Source: Ctena decussata | Taxonomy: Eukaryota; Mollusca; Bivalvia; Lucinida; Lucinidae | DNA: 64,000 bases | Direction of reading: 5' to 3' | Assembly: GCA_963989385.1 (NCBI GenBank) | Contig: OZ022509.1 | Location: 80,169,043 to 80,233,042 of the forward strand | Shown: piece by piece, positions 22,106-32,695 of the stretch | How positions within the stretch are numbered: position 1 is the stretch's first letter | Layout: each line of letters starts with the position of its first letter | Program-made: the position numbers and the translations under genes | The notes under the pieces: model-generated | Seen by the model: only the letters and a program-made list of their open reading frames with translations | Told to the model about the DNA's origin: nothing | Databases searched by the model: none

Positions 22106-22776
22106 TCCACTGTATATGAAATGACTGCAAAAGTTACATGTCATGGATAATATATCTCTAGTTTCCATAATTGTGAGTAAACTGAAACATTTTTAAAAGA
22201 TCACCACATGTTTGCTGTCATTATTTTTACATTGTTTATCATTTGGTAACCATGGTAACTGTTATTCGTTTATGGGTCAGTGTTCATTTACATGGATATT
22301 TACAGAATATCGTTTCAATTCGGATGAAACGTAGTCCTTGTTATTTACTTTTTACATATGCATACTCATTCTTAGTGTTGATTTTGTTAAATAATATACG
22401 ATAAATCAGTATTTTTATAGCTGCTATGACAAAAACCACTCATTCCTTCCACAAAGAAATCAGCCAATCTGAGTGTATGTAGTACAATGTAGAGAAAAAA
22501 CAGCAACTGAGCATAAATAGGGACATGCATTGGAGAAGAAATAAACCACACATACAATGTTTATATATTTTTTCATTCCTTAATATGTTTAATCTGTATA
22601 TCTAGGGGGTGAGCTACCCCACCCACCTCATTTAGTTATACAACAAATTCATAAGTTACATACTATGATTTTGATGATAAAATAGCACCTGGTACACTTG
22701 TTTTAAAGTTGCTCATCACATGTCTGGTCTGCATAAGCTTTCTTGTCTATTGTCCTTTGTTTTTGTAAAAGTTCTT

Positions 22777-22860
22777 GATGGAGGCACGCATGCATTTATG
22801 CATGCACATACACCAAACTGAAGTTTTGTTGCCTGCCTCGCTTACGGCAAGCGGGTTGAC
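22777..22860 (-). mobile_element. Isolated 5' end of a GTCGAGCCCGC-family element, minus strand
   Basis: Read on the minus strand it starts GTCAACCCGCTTGCCGTAAG and continues 'cttcagtttggtgtatgtgc', matching 31284-31345 closely. It is cut off about 85 bp in, with no core on this side. Confidence 0.55.
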
Positions 22861-23040
22861 AAAATGCTCATGTGACCTTGAAAATGGCATCAAGGTTGCC
22901 AAGTTCTAAGTCTTTGTCTTGCCTAAAAGGTTGATCTTTGCAAGTTTGGTAAAAATTAATCTACTGGTTCAAGATACATCTTCGTTTTTCAGGACAAATC
23001 AACAAATGACCCTTAAAGATAGGGCCAAATTCACTAAAAC

Positions 23041-24342
23041 CTAATTAGAAACATCGTAACTAACAGGGCCCCGCCTTTATGAGACTGTTGGTGGAATTTT
23101 AGTCGTATGTCCCCGACCAGAAAATACATTAACAACTTTCTGTTACCATGTTGTTTGACTTCATGTTGTTTGGAATTAAGCCTCTGGTAGAGTAATTAAG
23201 ATACGGGCAAAACAAAATCATGACTCTGTAAAGCAGGAAACTGGAGTTACCATTCTTGTACTCTGCACACCTTCAGATATTCTGATGATGCTTTATATTT
23301 GTACCAAGTTTTGTGAAAATATCTGCAAAGGCTTGAAAGTTATAGATTGGACAAGATCTCAATACCCAAAATTACAAAGGGATATAATTCTGTCTAACAT
23401 AAATGAAGGTGCAGTTATTGTTCTTTTCTCTACAAATTGTTTGATGATGCTTTACATTTGTATCAATTTATAAGAAAATATCTTCTACAGTTTTAAAGTT
23501 AGAGTGTGGAATGATTTCTATACTGAAAATTACAAATGGGCATAATTCTGTAGAAAGTGTAGATGAAGTTACAGTTTTAATTCTCTTTACATCGTCTGAT
23601 AATGCTTTATATTTGTACAAAATTCCAAGAAAATATCTTTGACGGTTTAAAAGCTGAATAGCAGACAAAATTTCTATACTTTAAATTACAAAGGGAAATA
23701 ATTCAGCACAAAAATAGTTGTATTTCTTATTCTCTGTACATCGTCTAACAATGTTTTGTATTTGTATATAGTTTCATGAAAATATCTTTGAAAGTTTTAA
23801 AGTTATAGAGCCGACAAGATTTTCGTACTGAAAATAACAAAGGGGATCATTCAGTAAAACACATAGGTAGAGTTATGGTTTTTGTTGTCTGCAAATCTTC
23901 TGATGATGTTTTACTTTCGTCCAAGTTTTGTGAAAATATCTAAAACGGGTTTAGAGTTATGGAGCAGGCAAGATTTCCGTTCTGAAATTACAAAGGGGCA
24001 TAATTCAGTGAAAAATGTAGAAAGAGTTACACTTCTTAATCTCTGCACATCGTCCGATAATGCTTTACATTTGTCCCAAGTTTCGTGAAAATATCTCAAA
24101 CAATTTCAAAGTTATCGAGGGGACACGATTTCTATACCAAAAAATTACAAAGGGGCATATTTCAGTAAACAATGTAGGTGGAGTTGTGGTTATTTCTCTC
24201 CGCATATTGTCTGATGCTGTTTTACATTTGTACCAAGTTTCATGAAAATATCACAAAGAGTTTCATAGTTATGGAGTGGACACGATTACCGTACCAAAAA
24301 AAATACAAAATAACAAATTACTTTGTCTGGCGGGGCCCTAAT
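23041..24342 (-). mobile_element. Complete Helitron-like element, GGGCCCCGCC family, minus strand
   Basis: The termini are an exact 10-bp inverted pair: GGGCCCCGCC (23066-23075) and GGCGGGGCCC (24329-24338). Between them lie about six copies of the ~155-bp core also seen at 1-545, here inverted ('ccaagtttcgtgaaaatatc', 'attacaaaggggcataattc'). The minus-strand 3' tail ends in a CTAA context near 23041-23044. Confidence 0.6.
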
Positions 24343-25481
24343 AATCAGTTATGAATCATCTCCAAATGATGATTTAGGACTAGTTTAGCATAATTCCAAC
24401 AAATGTTTCGTAATATAGGCTATAGATAAGCCATTTTTAAACATTTTAAGACCATCTTTGACCTTCAAAACAGAATAAAGGTCAAACAATCCATTTAGCA
24501 GCTTTCTATGACATCCTGGGACCTTTATAACTTCTACATTTATGGATAGATTTCAAAATAATTGTGCACAGTTGTTCTCTTTGATGAGCAGAAGTGTCAT
24601 ATGAAACATTCGTTAAGGTAGGTCCAAGGTCAAGGTCACACTTAAAGGTCAAATGGTCAAATGGTCATGTATTGAGTTTGTCCGTTCCATTACTTCTTAA
24701 TTTATAGATGGATTTCATAATAATTTGGAACAATTGTTCTCTTTTATGAATAAAAGTGTCATTTGGAACATTTGGTCAGGTAGGGCCAAGATCAAGGTCA
24801 CATCGAAGGTCAAATGATAAAAATTGTCATAAATTGAGCTTGTCCGGGCCATAACAGCTACATTTATGCATGGATTAAAAAAAAAGATGTTCTCCTTGAT
24901 GAGTTCGAGTACCATTTGAAATATCTGCAGGTATATCCAAGGTCAAGGTTACACTTGAAGGTCAAATGATAAAAAAAATCATAAATAGGGTTTGTCATGG
25001 TCATTACTGCTACATTTATGGATGAATTGCAAAACAGTTTGGCACAATTGTTCTCCTTGATGAGTAGAAGTGGCATGTGAAATTTATTAAAGTTGGTCCT
25101 AGGTCAAGGTCACACTTGAAGGTCAATTGATAAAAAAATATCACAAACTGAGCTTGTCCGGGCCAACAAATTAATACAGTTATGCATGAATTTCAAAATA
25201 ATTTGGCACAATTGTTCTCCTTGACGAGTAGAAATGTTTGTTCAGATTGGTCCAAGGTCAAGGTCACACTTAAAGGTCAAATAATAAAATTGTCGTAACG
25301 TGTCTTGTCATGGCCATAGTTCCACTTGTTTTCCTTCATAAGAAAAAAAAATATGCTGTATCATGATATTGTTTGGATTCTTTTTCTAATAAGTTAAAAA
25401 AGAAGCAGTTAGTCTTGACATATTTATAGGTCACTAAAGCAAACAGTGGGCTCCACAAGTTGTCCCTGGACAACCATCTAA
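24343..25481 (+). mobile_element. 3' part of a GTCGAGCCCGC-family element
   Basis: About five ~150-bp cores ('ttcaaaataatttggcacaa', 'aaggtcaaggtcacacttg') are followed by a 3' terminus matching that of the 31284 element: 'gcaaacagtgggctccac', the perfect hairpin GTTGTCCCTGGACAAC (25459-25474) and CTAA then T. The matching left end is not present on this strand. Confidence 0.6.
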
Positions 25482-25549
25482 TTAATTTTTCCCATGTTCC
25501 AATGGTGTGTCTGTGCAAGTTTGGTTACACTCGATCTGTTCATTCTGGA

Positions 25550-26120
25550 GATATGGTGCAAGCAAACCATTTTTAACACTGTAAGTCCTCATGTGACCTT
25601 GAATATAAGGTAAATGTCATCAAAGTCTAACAGTGTTTCCCCACCTCCTTATAATATACCTGTGCAAGTTTGATCAAAATTCATAAATCCCTTCAGAAGA
25701 TATAGTTCAAACAAACCATTTTTCACTGTTTTTGACCTCCTGTGACCTGAAAATATGGTCAAGGTCACCAACTTTTTTCAGTTCTTTTCCATTTTCCTGT
25801 GATATATTTGTGCAAGTTTGATCTAAATCTAGCCACCCCTTCAGGACATATGGCGCCAACAAGCCATTCAGATACCTCATATGACCTTGAAATGTGGTCA
25901 GCGTCACCAAAATCTAATCAGCTCTTTTTCCCCACCCAAAGATGTATCTTTGAAAGTTTGGTGAAAATACATTTATCCCTTCAGGAGATAGAGTGCAGAC
26001 ATGAAGTTATGCTGACACCAACACCAATGCAGGCGGGATCTGCATCAAAACAACATACCCGCCTTCCCTTTCCTCCTTCCCCAACTCCCCCCCCCCCCCC
26101 CCCAATGGTGGGGGACATAA
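25550..26120 (+). repeat. ~155-bp tandem cores, 'tgacctcctgtgacct' family, first block
   Basis: Cores share 'atatttgtgcaagtttgatc' and 'acaagccatttttca'. The block ends in a C run (about 26087-26103) and GGTGGGGGACATA. A second block lies at 26.74-27.56 kb. Confidence 0.5.
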
Positions 26121-26400
26121 ATATGCTTATCAATATGATAAATATATAAGCAAAGTTTCTTCTCCATTATGAAATATTTAAATATATTTCTGCTCATTTT
26201 ATGTCCTTTATTTGCTTGCTACCAGATGCACTCAGATTGTCAATTGCTGTTTTGATGGAGCATCTGGGTGTATCCATAGCAACTAAAATATACCGAATTA
26301 TTGTCCAAGGTGAGATTTATTTGGCCAATAGAAAGTGTATACATAGATAGAAAATCATAATCAACACTTTTCAACTAAATTTGAATGTTTGTTAAATATC

Positions 26401-26610
26401 CAGGAGCCCCGGTAGCTCAGTGGGTTAAGCGCTGGCCAACTGAGGTAGTGGACCGGGTTCGAAACCTGCTTGAGGCGAGAATTTTTCCTACCGTAAACGG
26501 GGTTCCACTGCACACAGCCTTTCATTATCACCGTCCCATTGTCCTGATATGACTGAAATACTGTTGAAAAGGACGTAAAATCGCAAGTCATCCATCCATC
26601 CATTTTAAAT
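26401..26610 (+). mobile_element. tRNA-derived SINE with (CATC)n tail
   Basis: The head has a good A box (GTAGCTCAGTGGGTTAAGCG) and B box (GGGTTCGAAACC). The body ends 'gaaatactgttgaaaaggac' and a short (CATC)n tail at about 26589-26603. The tRNA-like part cannot fold into a proper acceptor stem, so it is not a working tRNA gene. Confidence 0.75.
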
Positions 26611-26739
26611 ATTCGTTTCCAACAAAAACAGAGTAGTGATAGATATTGGTTGCCATGGTTACTACGTGATAAATAAAATAAACTAGAAATGTTTCTTTCA
26701 CAAAACAGATGAACCCCCTCCTATCCTTTCTCAGCTGTA

Positions 26740-27560
26740 TCATTTCCCCTAAATATTGCAAAGTTAGGATCTCTTGTAAATCTTGAAATTTGGGTCCAGG
26801 TCACCACCATCTAATCAGTACTTTTCCACCTCCCGATTATGTTTGGTCGCAATCCATCAATCCCGTTAGGAGTTATCATGCAGACAAGCCGTATTTCAAC
26901 ACGCTACAACCTCCTGTGACCTCGAAAATGAAGTCAAGGTTACCAATATCTTATCAGTTTCTTTTCCATCTCCCAGTGATTTGTTTATGCAAGTTTGGTT
27001 AAAATCCATCCATTCATTCAGAAGCCATTTGGTTCAGACAAGCCATTTTTCAACATTTCTGACCTCCTGTGACCTTGAAAGTAGGGTCAAGGCCACCAAA
27101 ATCTAATCAATTCTTTTTCAGTTCAGAGTGATATATCTGTGCAGATTAGCTTTAAATCCATCCATCCATTCAGTTCAGAAGATATTGTGCTGACAAGCCA
27201 TTTTTTCCAGCACTCAATGACCTTCCGTGACCTTGAAAATAAGGTCAAGGTCAGCAAAATCTAGCCAGTTCTTTTCCATTTCACAATGATATATTTGTGC
27301 AAGTCTGGTAAAAAATAATTTATCCATTTTGGAGATACGGTGCAGAAAAGCCATTTTTCATCATTCTTTGACCTTCTGTGACCTTGAAAATAGGGTCAAG
27401 GTCAGCAAAGTCTAGTCAGTTCTTTACCCCTACCCAATTAGGTATGCATGCAAGTATGGTCATAATCCATTTATTCCTACAGGACAGAGAGTGCAGGCAA
27501 GGGCTACACAGACGCTGATGGGATCTGCACCAAAAATACAATATGTCCCCCACCACGCCC
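26740..27560 (+). repeat. ~155-bp tandem cores, 'tgacctcctgtgacct' family, second block
   Basis: About five cores with 'cttctgtgaccttgaaaata' and 'gggtcaaggtcagcaaa' end in TATGTCCCCCACC (27543-27555), the exact inverse complement of the end of the first block. Confidence 0.5.
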
Positions 27561-27704
27561 CCCACCCACCAACCACTGTGGGAATATTATGAAAAAAAGA
27601 AAGACAACAGAAATAATGAGCTTGTAGAAGCCCCCTAGACCATTCAAAATCAACAAAGACTGAGATATATTCATTGTAGCATGCAACTTTTCATTTGGTT
27701 TTGC

Positions 27705-28446
27705 ATTTAAAGAAAGTGGGTGGGGTAATTTAACCCCAAATTGTAAGGTACTAACATATTTTTGAGGGTGAAAACTCTGTATGTAGTTTTCTTTAGTTGT
27801 TAATCATGCATCAAATTGTATTTTGGCTCATATTTTTTGAAAATGTTCAAGGTATTGTATTTCATCTCAGAATTTCAATTATGAAAGTTTCTTCTGATTT
27901 CTCTGACGGTGACTAAATTCAAAGAAAAATAGTTTCCATTTAAAAAATATACCATCTCCAATTTTTTGATATATCGACAACTAGGCTTTTTACTCTCTGC
28001 ACCAAGAGAAAGAAAAAAATCTATAGACTTTTTTTTTTAGTAAAACGTCTCAAAAATTTGCTGATTTTTGATGTTTTGAAATAGACGCCTTACTAGTTGG
28101 AAGTCAAGGTCACTGACTGCTTGACCATAGCAATATGAAGAAAATTTTCTGTATTTGTAAGCAGCACTTACATGGTTCTCTTGTAAAATGTAAGTATCAA
28201 TACCATTTGTTGTGAACTACTACCAGAACAATTGGAGTCAAATCTTGCATTTTTCATTTGAAAAATCACCAGATTAAGCTGAAAAACACAAAATCCTGGT
28301 TGCCATGGCAACGATAGTTTGATCGAAGAAAAACTTTTATTTTTGTTCATCACTTGACATAAGCAAAAACAACACTGAGTTTCGCGAAAATCTGAGACAT
28401 GCCATTTTCACCTGATTTTGGTGCTTACAGAGAATGACTCTTAACT
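27705..28446 (-). repeat. Right arm of the long inverted repeat
   Basis: Inverted partner of 21364-22105. It retains the same order of blocks, including a perfect palindrome GTTGCCATGGCAAC at 28299-28312, where the left arm has a decayed version near 21510. Confidence 0.65.
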
Positions 28447-28714
28447 TTTTAACTATTTTCTTATTTTGATTCTAAAGTTACTCTTCCTTTCCCATCAATC
28501 AAACTCCCTCACTGTGAGACATAAAAAAATAAAACGCATTTCCCCTCTTTCTCACTATTTGACATAAAAAACTAAAAATCCATTCTCTCTTATCTTTCTC
28601 ACGCTGACCTATTTATTACATTTATTAAATTCATTGCCCTTATTATAACATTTATTTATTGAATTTATTACATTTAATTCTTAACAAAGTGTACCCTAAT
28701 TTTGACTGGTGACA

Positions 28715-29158
28715 TAAACATGTGGCAACTGCTTCTGGAGTCTCTTAATGTGTATTTGGCGGTCTTTAGATATGCATATGGCAACTGCTTCTGTAGTCTC
28801 TTGATGTGCATTTGGCGGTCTTTAGATATGCAGGTGGCAACTGCTTCTGTTGTCTTTTGATGTGCATTTGGCAGTCTTTGGATATGCATATGGCAACTGC
28901 TTGTCTAGTCTCTTGATGTGCATTTGGCGGTCTTTAGATACAAACGTGGCAACTGCCTCTGTAGTCTCTTGATGTGCATTTGGCGGTCTTTAGATATACA
29001 TGTTTCAACTGCTTCTGTAGTTTCATGGTGCGCATTTGGCGATCTTTAGATATGCATGTGGCAACTGCTTCTGAGTCTCTTAATGTGCTATTGGCGGTCT
29101 TTAGATATGCATGTGGCAACTGCTTCTGAAGTCTCTTGATGTGCATTTGGCGGTCTTT
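28715..29158 (-). repeat. 56-bp minisatellite, left part of a split array
   Basis: About eight copies of a 56-bp unit with TGGCAACTGCTTCTGTAGTC and TTTGGCGGTCTTTAGATATG. The array stops mid-unit at 'ggcggtcttt' where a mobile element begins and resumes at 38572 with 'agatatgcatgtgacaact'. Open frames on the minus strand are by-products of the repeat. Confidence 0.85.
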
Positions 29159-29843
29159 ATACCCCCGGTATACGAAGTATATAGGGGGTATATAGTTTTT
29201 GGTTTTTCCGTTTATATGTTTGTGTGTGTGTGTGTGTGTTAACATTTTCTTTCTGTCACAAATTTCTCAGGAACCACTACAGCTAGGATTTTGAAATTTG
29301 GTACAAGCGTTGAGTATGACTAGTTGTACCATGTAAGGGAGAATCAGCCTCCTATTGCATATCATTCCCTTTATTTGTCCATTTTTTCTTTCTCTCCAAT
29401 TAATTTTCTGTCAAAGATATCTCAAAAACTTCTACAGTAAGGGTATCTGAAATTTGGTAGAAACGTTGGGTATGACTAGTTGTACTGTGTAAGAGAGAAT
29501 CGGCCTGATCCAGCGTATCATTCCCTTTTTTGTCCAGTTTTTCTTTCTCTCCAATATCTCTCCAATTAAATTTTTGTCAAAGATTTCTCAGGAACCACTA
29601 CAGCTAGAATTTTGAAATTTGGTACAAACGTTGAGTATGACTAGTTGTACCGTGTAAGAGAGAATCATCCTCCTGCTGCTTATCATTCCCTTTATTTGTC
29701 CATTTTTTCTTTCTCTCCAATTAATTTTCTGTAAAAGATATCTCAAAAACTTCTACAGGAAGGGTATCTGAAATTTGGTAGAAACGTTGGGTATGACTAG
29801 TTGTACCGTGTAAGAGAGAATCAGCCTGCTCTAGCTTATCATT

Positions 29844-32351
29844 ATGTCTCCCCCCTTCAGGGTCGGGAGACATATTGTTTTTCCTCGGGCGTCTGTCCGT
29901 CTGTCCGTCCGTCCGTCTGTCCGTCTGTCCGTCACAAATCGTGTCCGTTCTATAACTTGAAAACCGCTCAAGCTATATTCGCGAAACTTCATATAAATAT
30001 CAATCAACATGAGACGACGTGCAGAGTGCAAGAATGGTAACTCTGGCATTTATACTTTTTGAGTTATTTCCCTTGGAACTTAGTCCATCACAAAATTGTG
30101 TTTCAATCGTGTCCGTTCTATTACTTGAAAACCGCTCAAGCTATATTCGCGAAACTTCATATAAATATCAATCAACATGAGACGACGTGCAGAGTGCAAG
30201 AATGGTAACTCTGGCATTTATACTTTTTGAGTTATTTCCCTTGGAACTTAGTCCATCACAAAATTGTGTTTCAATTGTGTCCGCTCTGTAACTTGAAAAC
30301 TGCTCAAGCTTTATTCACGAAACTTCATACAAATATCAATCAACATGAGGCGATGTGCAGAGTGCACAAATGTAACTCTGGCATTTATATTTTTTTAGTT
30401 ATTTCCCTTGGAACTTTGTCCATCACAAAATTGCGTGTCAGTCAAGTCCGTCTATAACTTTAAAACCATTCAAGCTATATTCATGAAAGTTCATACAAAT
30501 ATCAGTCAACATCAGACGACGTGCAGAATGCACTCTGGCGTTTAAACTTTTTGAGTTATTTCCCTTGGAACTTTGTCCATCACAAAATTGCGTCTCAGTC
30601 GAGTCCGTCTATAACTTTAAAACCATTCAAGCTATATACATGAAAATTCATACAAATATCAATCAACATCAGACGACGTGCAGAATGCAAGAACCATAAC
30701 TTTAGCATTTATACTATTTGAGTTATTTCCCTTAGAACTTTGTCAGTCACAAAATCGTGTCTCAGTTGTGTCTGCTCTATAACTTGAAAACCATTCAAGC
30801 TATATTCACGAAACTTCATACAAATATCAATCAACATTAGAAGAATTGCATAGTGCAAGAACCATAACTCTTGCATTTATACTTCTTGAGTTATTTCCCT
30901 TGGACCTTTGTCAGTCACAAAATCGTGTCTCAATCGCTTTATTACTTGAAAACCGGACAAGCTATATTCACAAAACTTCATACAAATGTCAGTCAACACT
31001 AGACAGCCTGCAGAGCACATCATTTATACTATTTGAGTTATTTCCCTTGGAACTTTGTCATTCACAAAATCGTGTCTCAATCGTCTAAGCTCTATAACTT
31101 GAAAACCGTTTAAGCTATATTCATGAAACTTCATACAAATATCAGTCAACATATAAATAGACGACGTGCAGAGCACTGTAATTCTTGCATTTATATTTTT
31201 TGACAAAAACTAAATATGAATATCAGTCAACATTACATGACATGCAGAGCATAACAACTATAACTCTTGCATTTATACTTTTTGTCGAGCCCGCTTGCGG
31301 TGAGCGAGACATAGTTGTTACAATTTCAGTTCGGTGTATGTCCGTGGGTGCGTGCGTGCGTGCGTGCGTGCGTCCGTCCGTCCGGATTTGTCCGGGCCAT
31401 AACTTCTACATTTATGGATGGATTTCAAAATAATTTGGCACAATTGTTCTCCTTGACGAGTAGAAGTGCCATTTGAAAAATTTGTTCAGGTAGGTCTAAG
31501 GTCAAGGTCACACTTGAAGGTCAAATGATAAAATAGCCATAAATTGAGCTTGTCCGAGCCATTACTTCTACATTTGTGGATGGATTTCAAAATAATGTGG
31601 CACAACTGTTTTCCTTGATGAGTAGAAGTGCCATTTGGAACATTTATTCAGGTAGGTCCACGGTCAAGGTCGCACTTGAAGGTCAAATGACAAAATGGCC
31701 ATAATTTGAGCTTGTCCGAGCCATAACTTCAATATTTACAGATGGATTTCAAAATAATTTGGCACAATTGTTCTCCATGTTGAGTAAAAGTACCATTTGG
31801 AACATTTGTTCAGGTATGTCCAAGGTCAAGGTCGCACTTGAAGGTCAAATGACAAAATGGCCATAAATTGAGCTTGTCCGAGCCATTACCTCTACATTTA
31901 TGCATGGGTTTCGAAATAATTTGGCACAATTGTTCTTCTTGATGAGTGGAAGTGTCAAGTGACATACGTGTTTGGGTAGGTCTAAGGTCAAGGTCACACT
32001 TGACGGTCAGATATTGTAATTGTCGTAAACTGAGCTTGTCTGGGTCATCACTTCTACTTATTTTTTCCTTTGTGAAAATTTGAAAAAAAAGAAGAAATAT
32101 GCTGGCTAAGCATGATGTTGTTTGGCTTCTTTCCAGAGTGAAGCAGTTACTCAATCTTGACATACTTATAGGTCACTATAGCAAACAGCGGGCTCGACCA
32201 GTTGTCCCTGGACAACCTTCTAGTTACTTATTATGAATCCCTGCTTCAGGGTAGGGAAACATATTGTTTTTCCCTTGGCGTCTAAATGACTGATCCTTTT
32301 GACATCAAAAAGGGGGGAGACATCTGTTTTTTCGTAGGAAAACAATTCTAG
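29844..32351 (+). mobile_element. Level-2 Helitron-like element, TGTCTCCCCCC family
   Basis: TGTCTCCCCCC (29845-29855) is matched by GGGGGGAGACA (32312-32322). A (GTCC)n tract is at about 29891-29933, followed by eight or so ~165-bp cores ('cgaaacttcatataaatatc', 'gagttatttcccttggaac'). A T/A-rich hairpin and CTAG (32348-32351) end it. Deleting it restores 'tatcattccctttg' of the level-1 core, i.e. insertion between T and T. Confidence 0.7.
31284..32223 (+). mobile_element. Level-3 Helitron-like element, GTCGAGCCCGCT family
   Basis: GTCGAGCCCGCT (31284-31295) and AGCGGGCTCGAC (32187-32198) form an exact 12-bp inverted pair. A GTGC/GTCC tract follows the 5' end, then about five ~150-bp cores with 'aaggtcaaggtcacacttga'. 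The perfect hairpin GTTGTCC-CT-GGACAAC (32201-32216) and CTAG (32220-32223), then TT, close it. Confidence 0.75.
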
Positions 32352-32695
32352 TTCCCTTTGTTTTCCAGTTTTTCTTTCTCTCCAATTTCTCTCCAATTAA
32401 ATTTTTGTCAAAGATTTCTCAGGAACCACTACAGCTAGAATTTTGAAATTTTTGTACAAACGTTAAGTATGACTAGTTGCACAGTGTATGAGAGAATCAT
32501 CCTTCTGCTGCTTATCATTCTCTTTGTTTGTTCATTTTTCTTTCTATCCAAATAAATTTATGTCAGAGATTTCTAAGAAATTACTACAGTAAGGGTATTT
32601 GAAATTTAGTACAAACCTCGGTGATGACTAGTTGTAATATGTATAAAACATCAGCCTCTTCATGCTTATCATTCCCTTTGTTTGTCTAATTTTTT

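Noticed and set aside
29220..29240. (GT)n tract as a recombination hotspot or promoter element
   Set aside because: It occupies the same place as the (GTCC)n tract in sister elements and is part of the element's left end.
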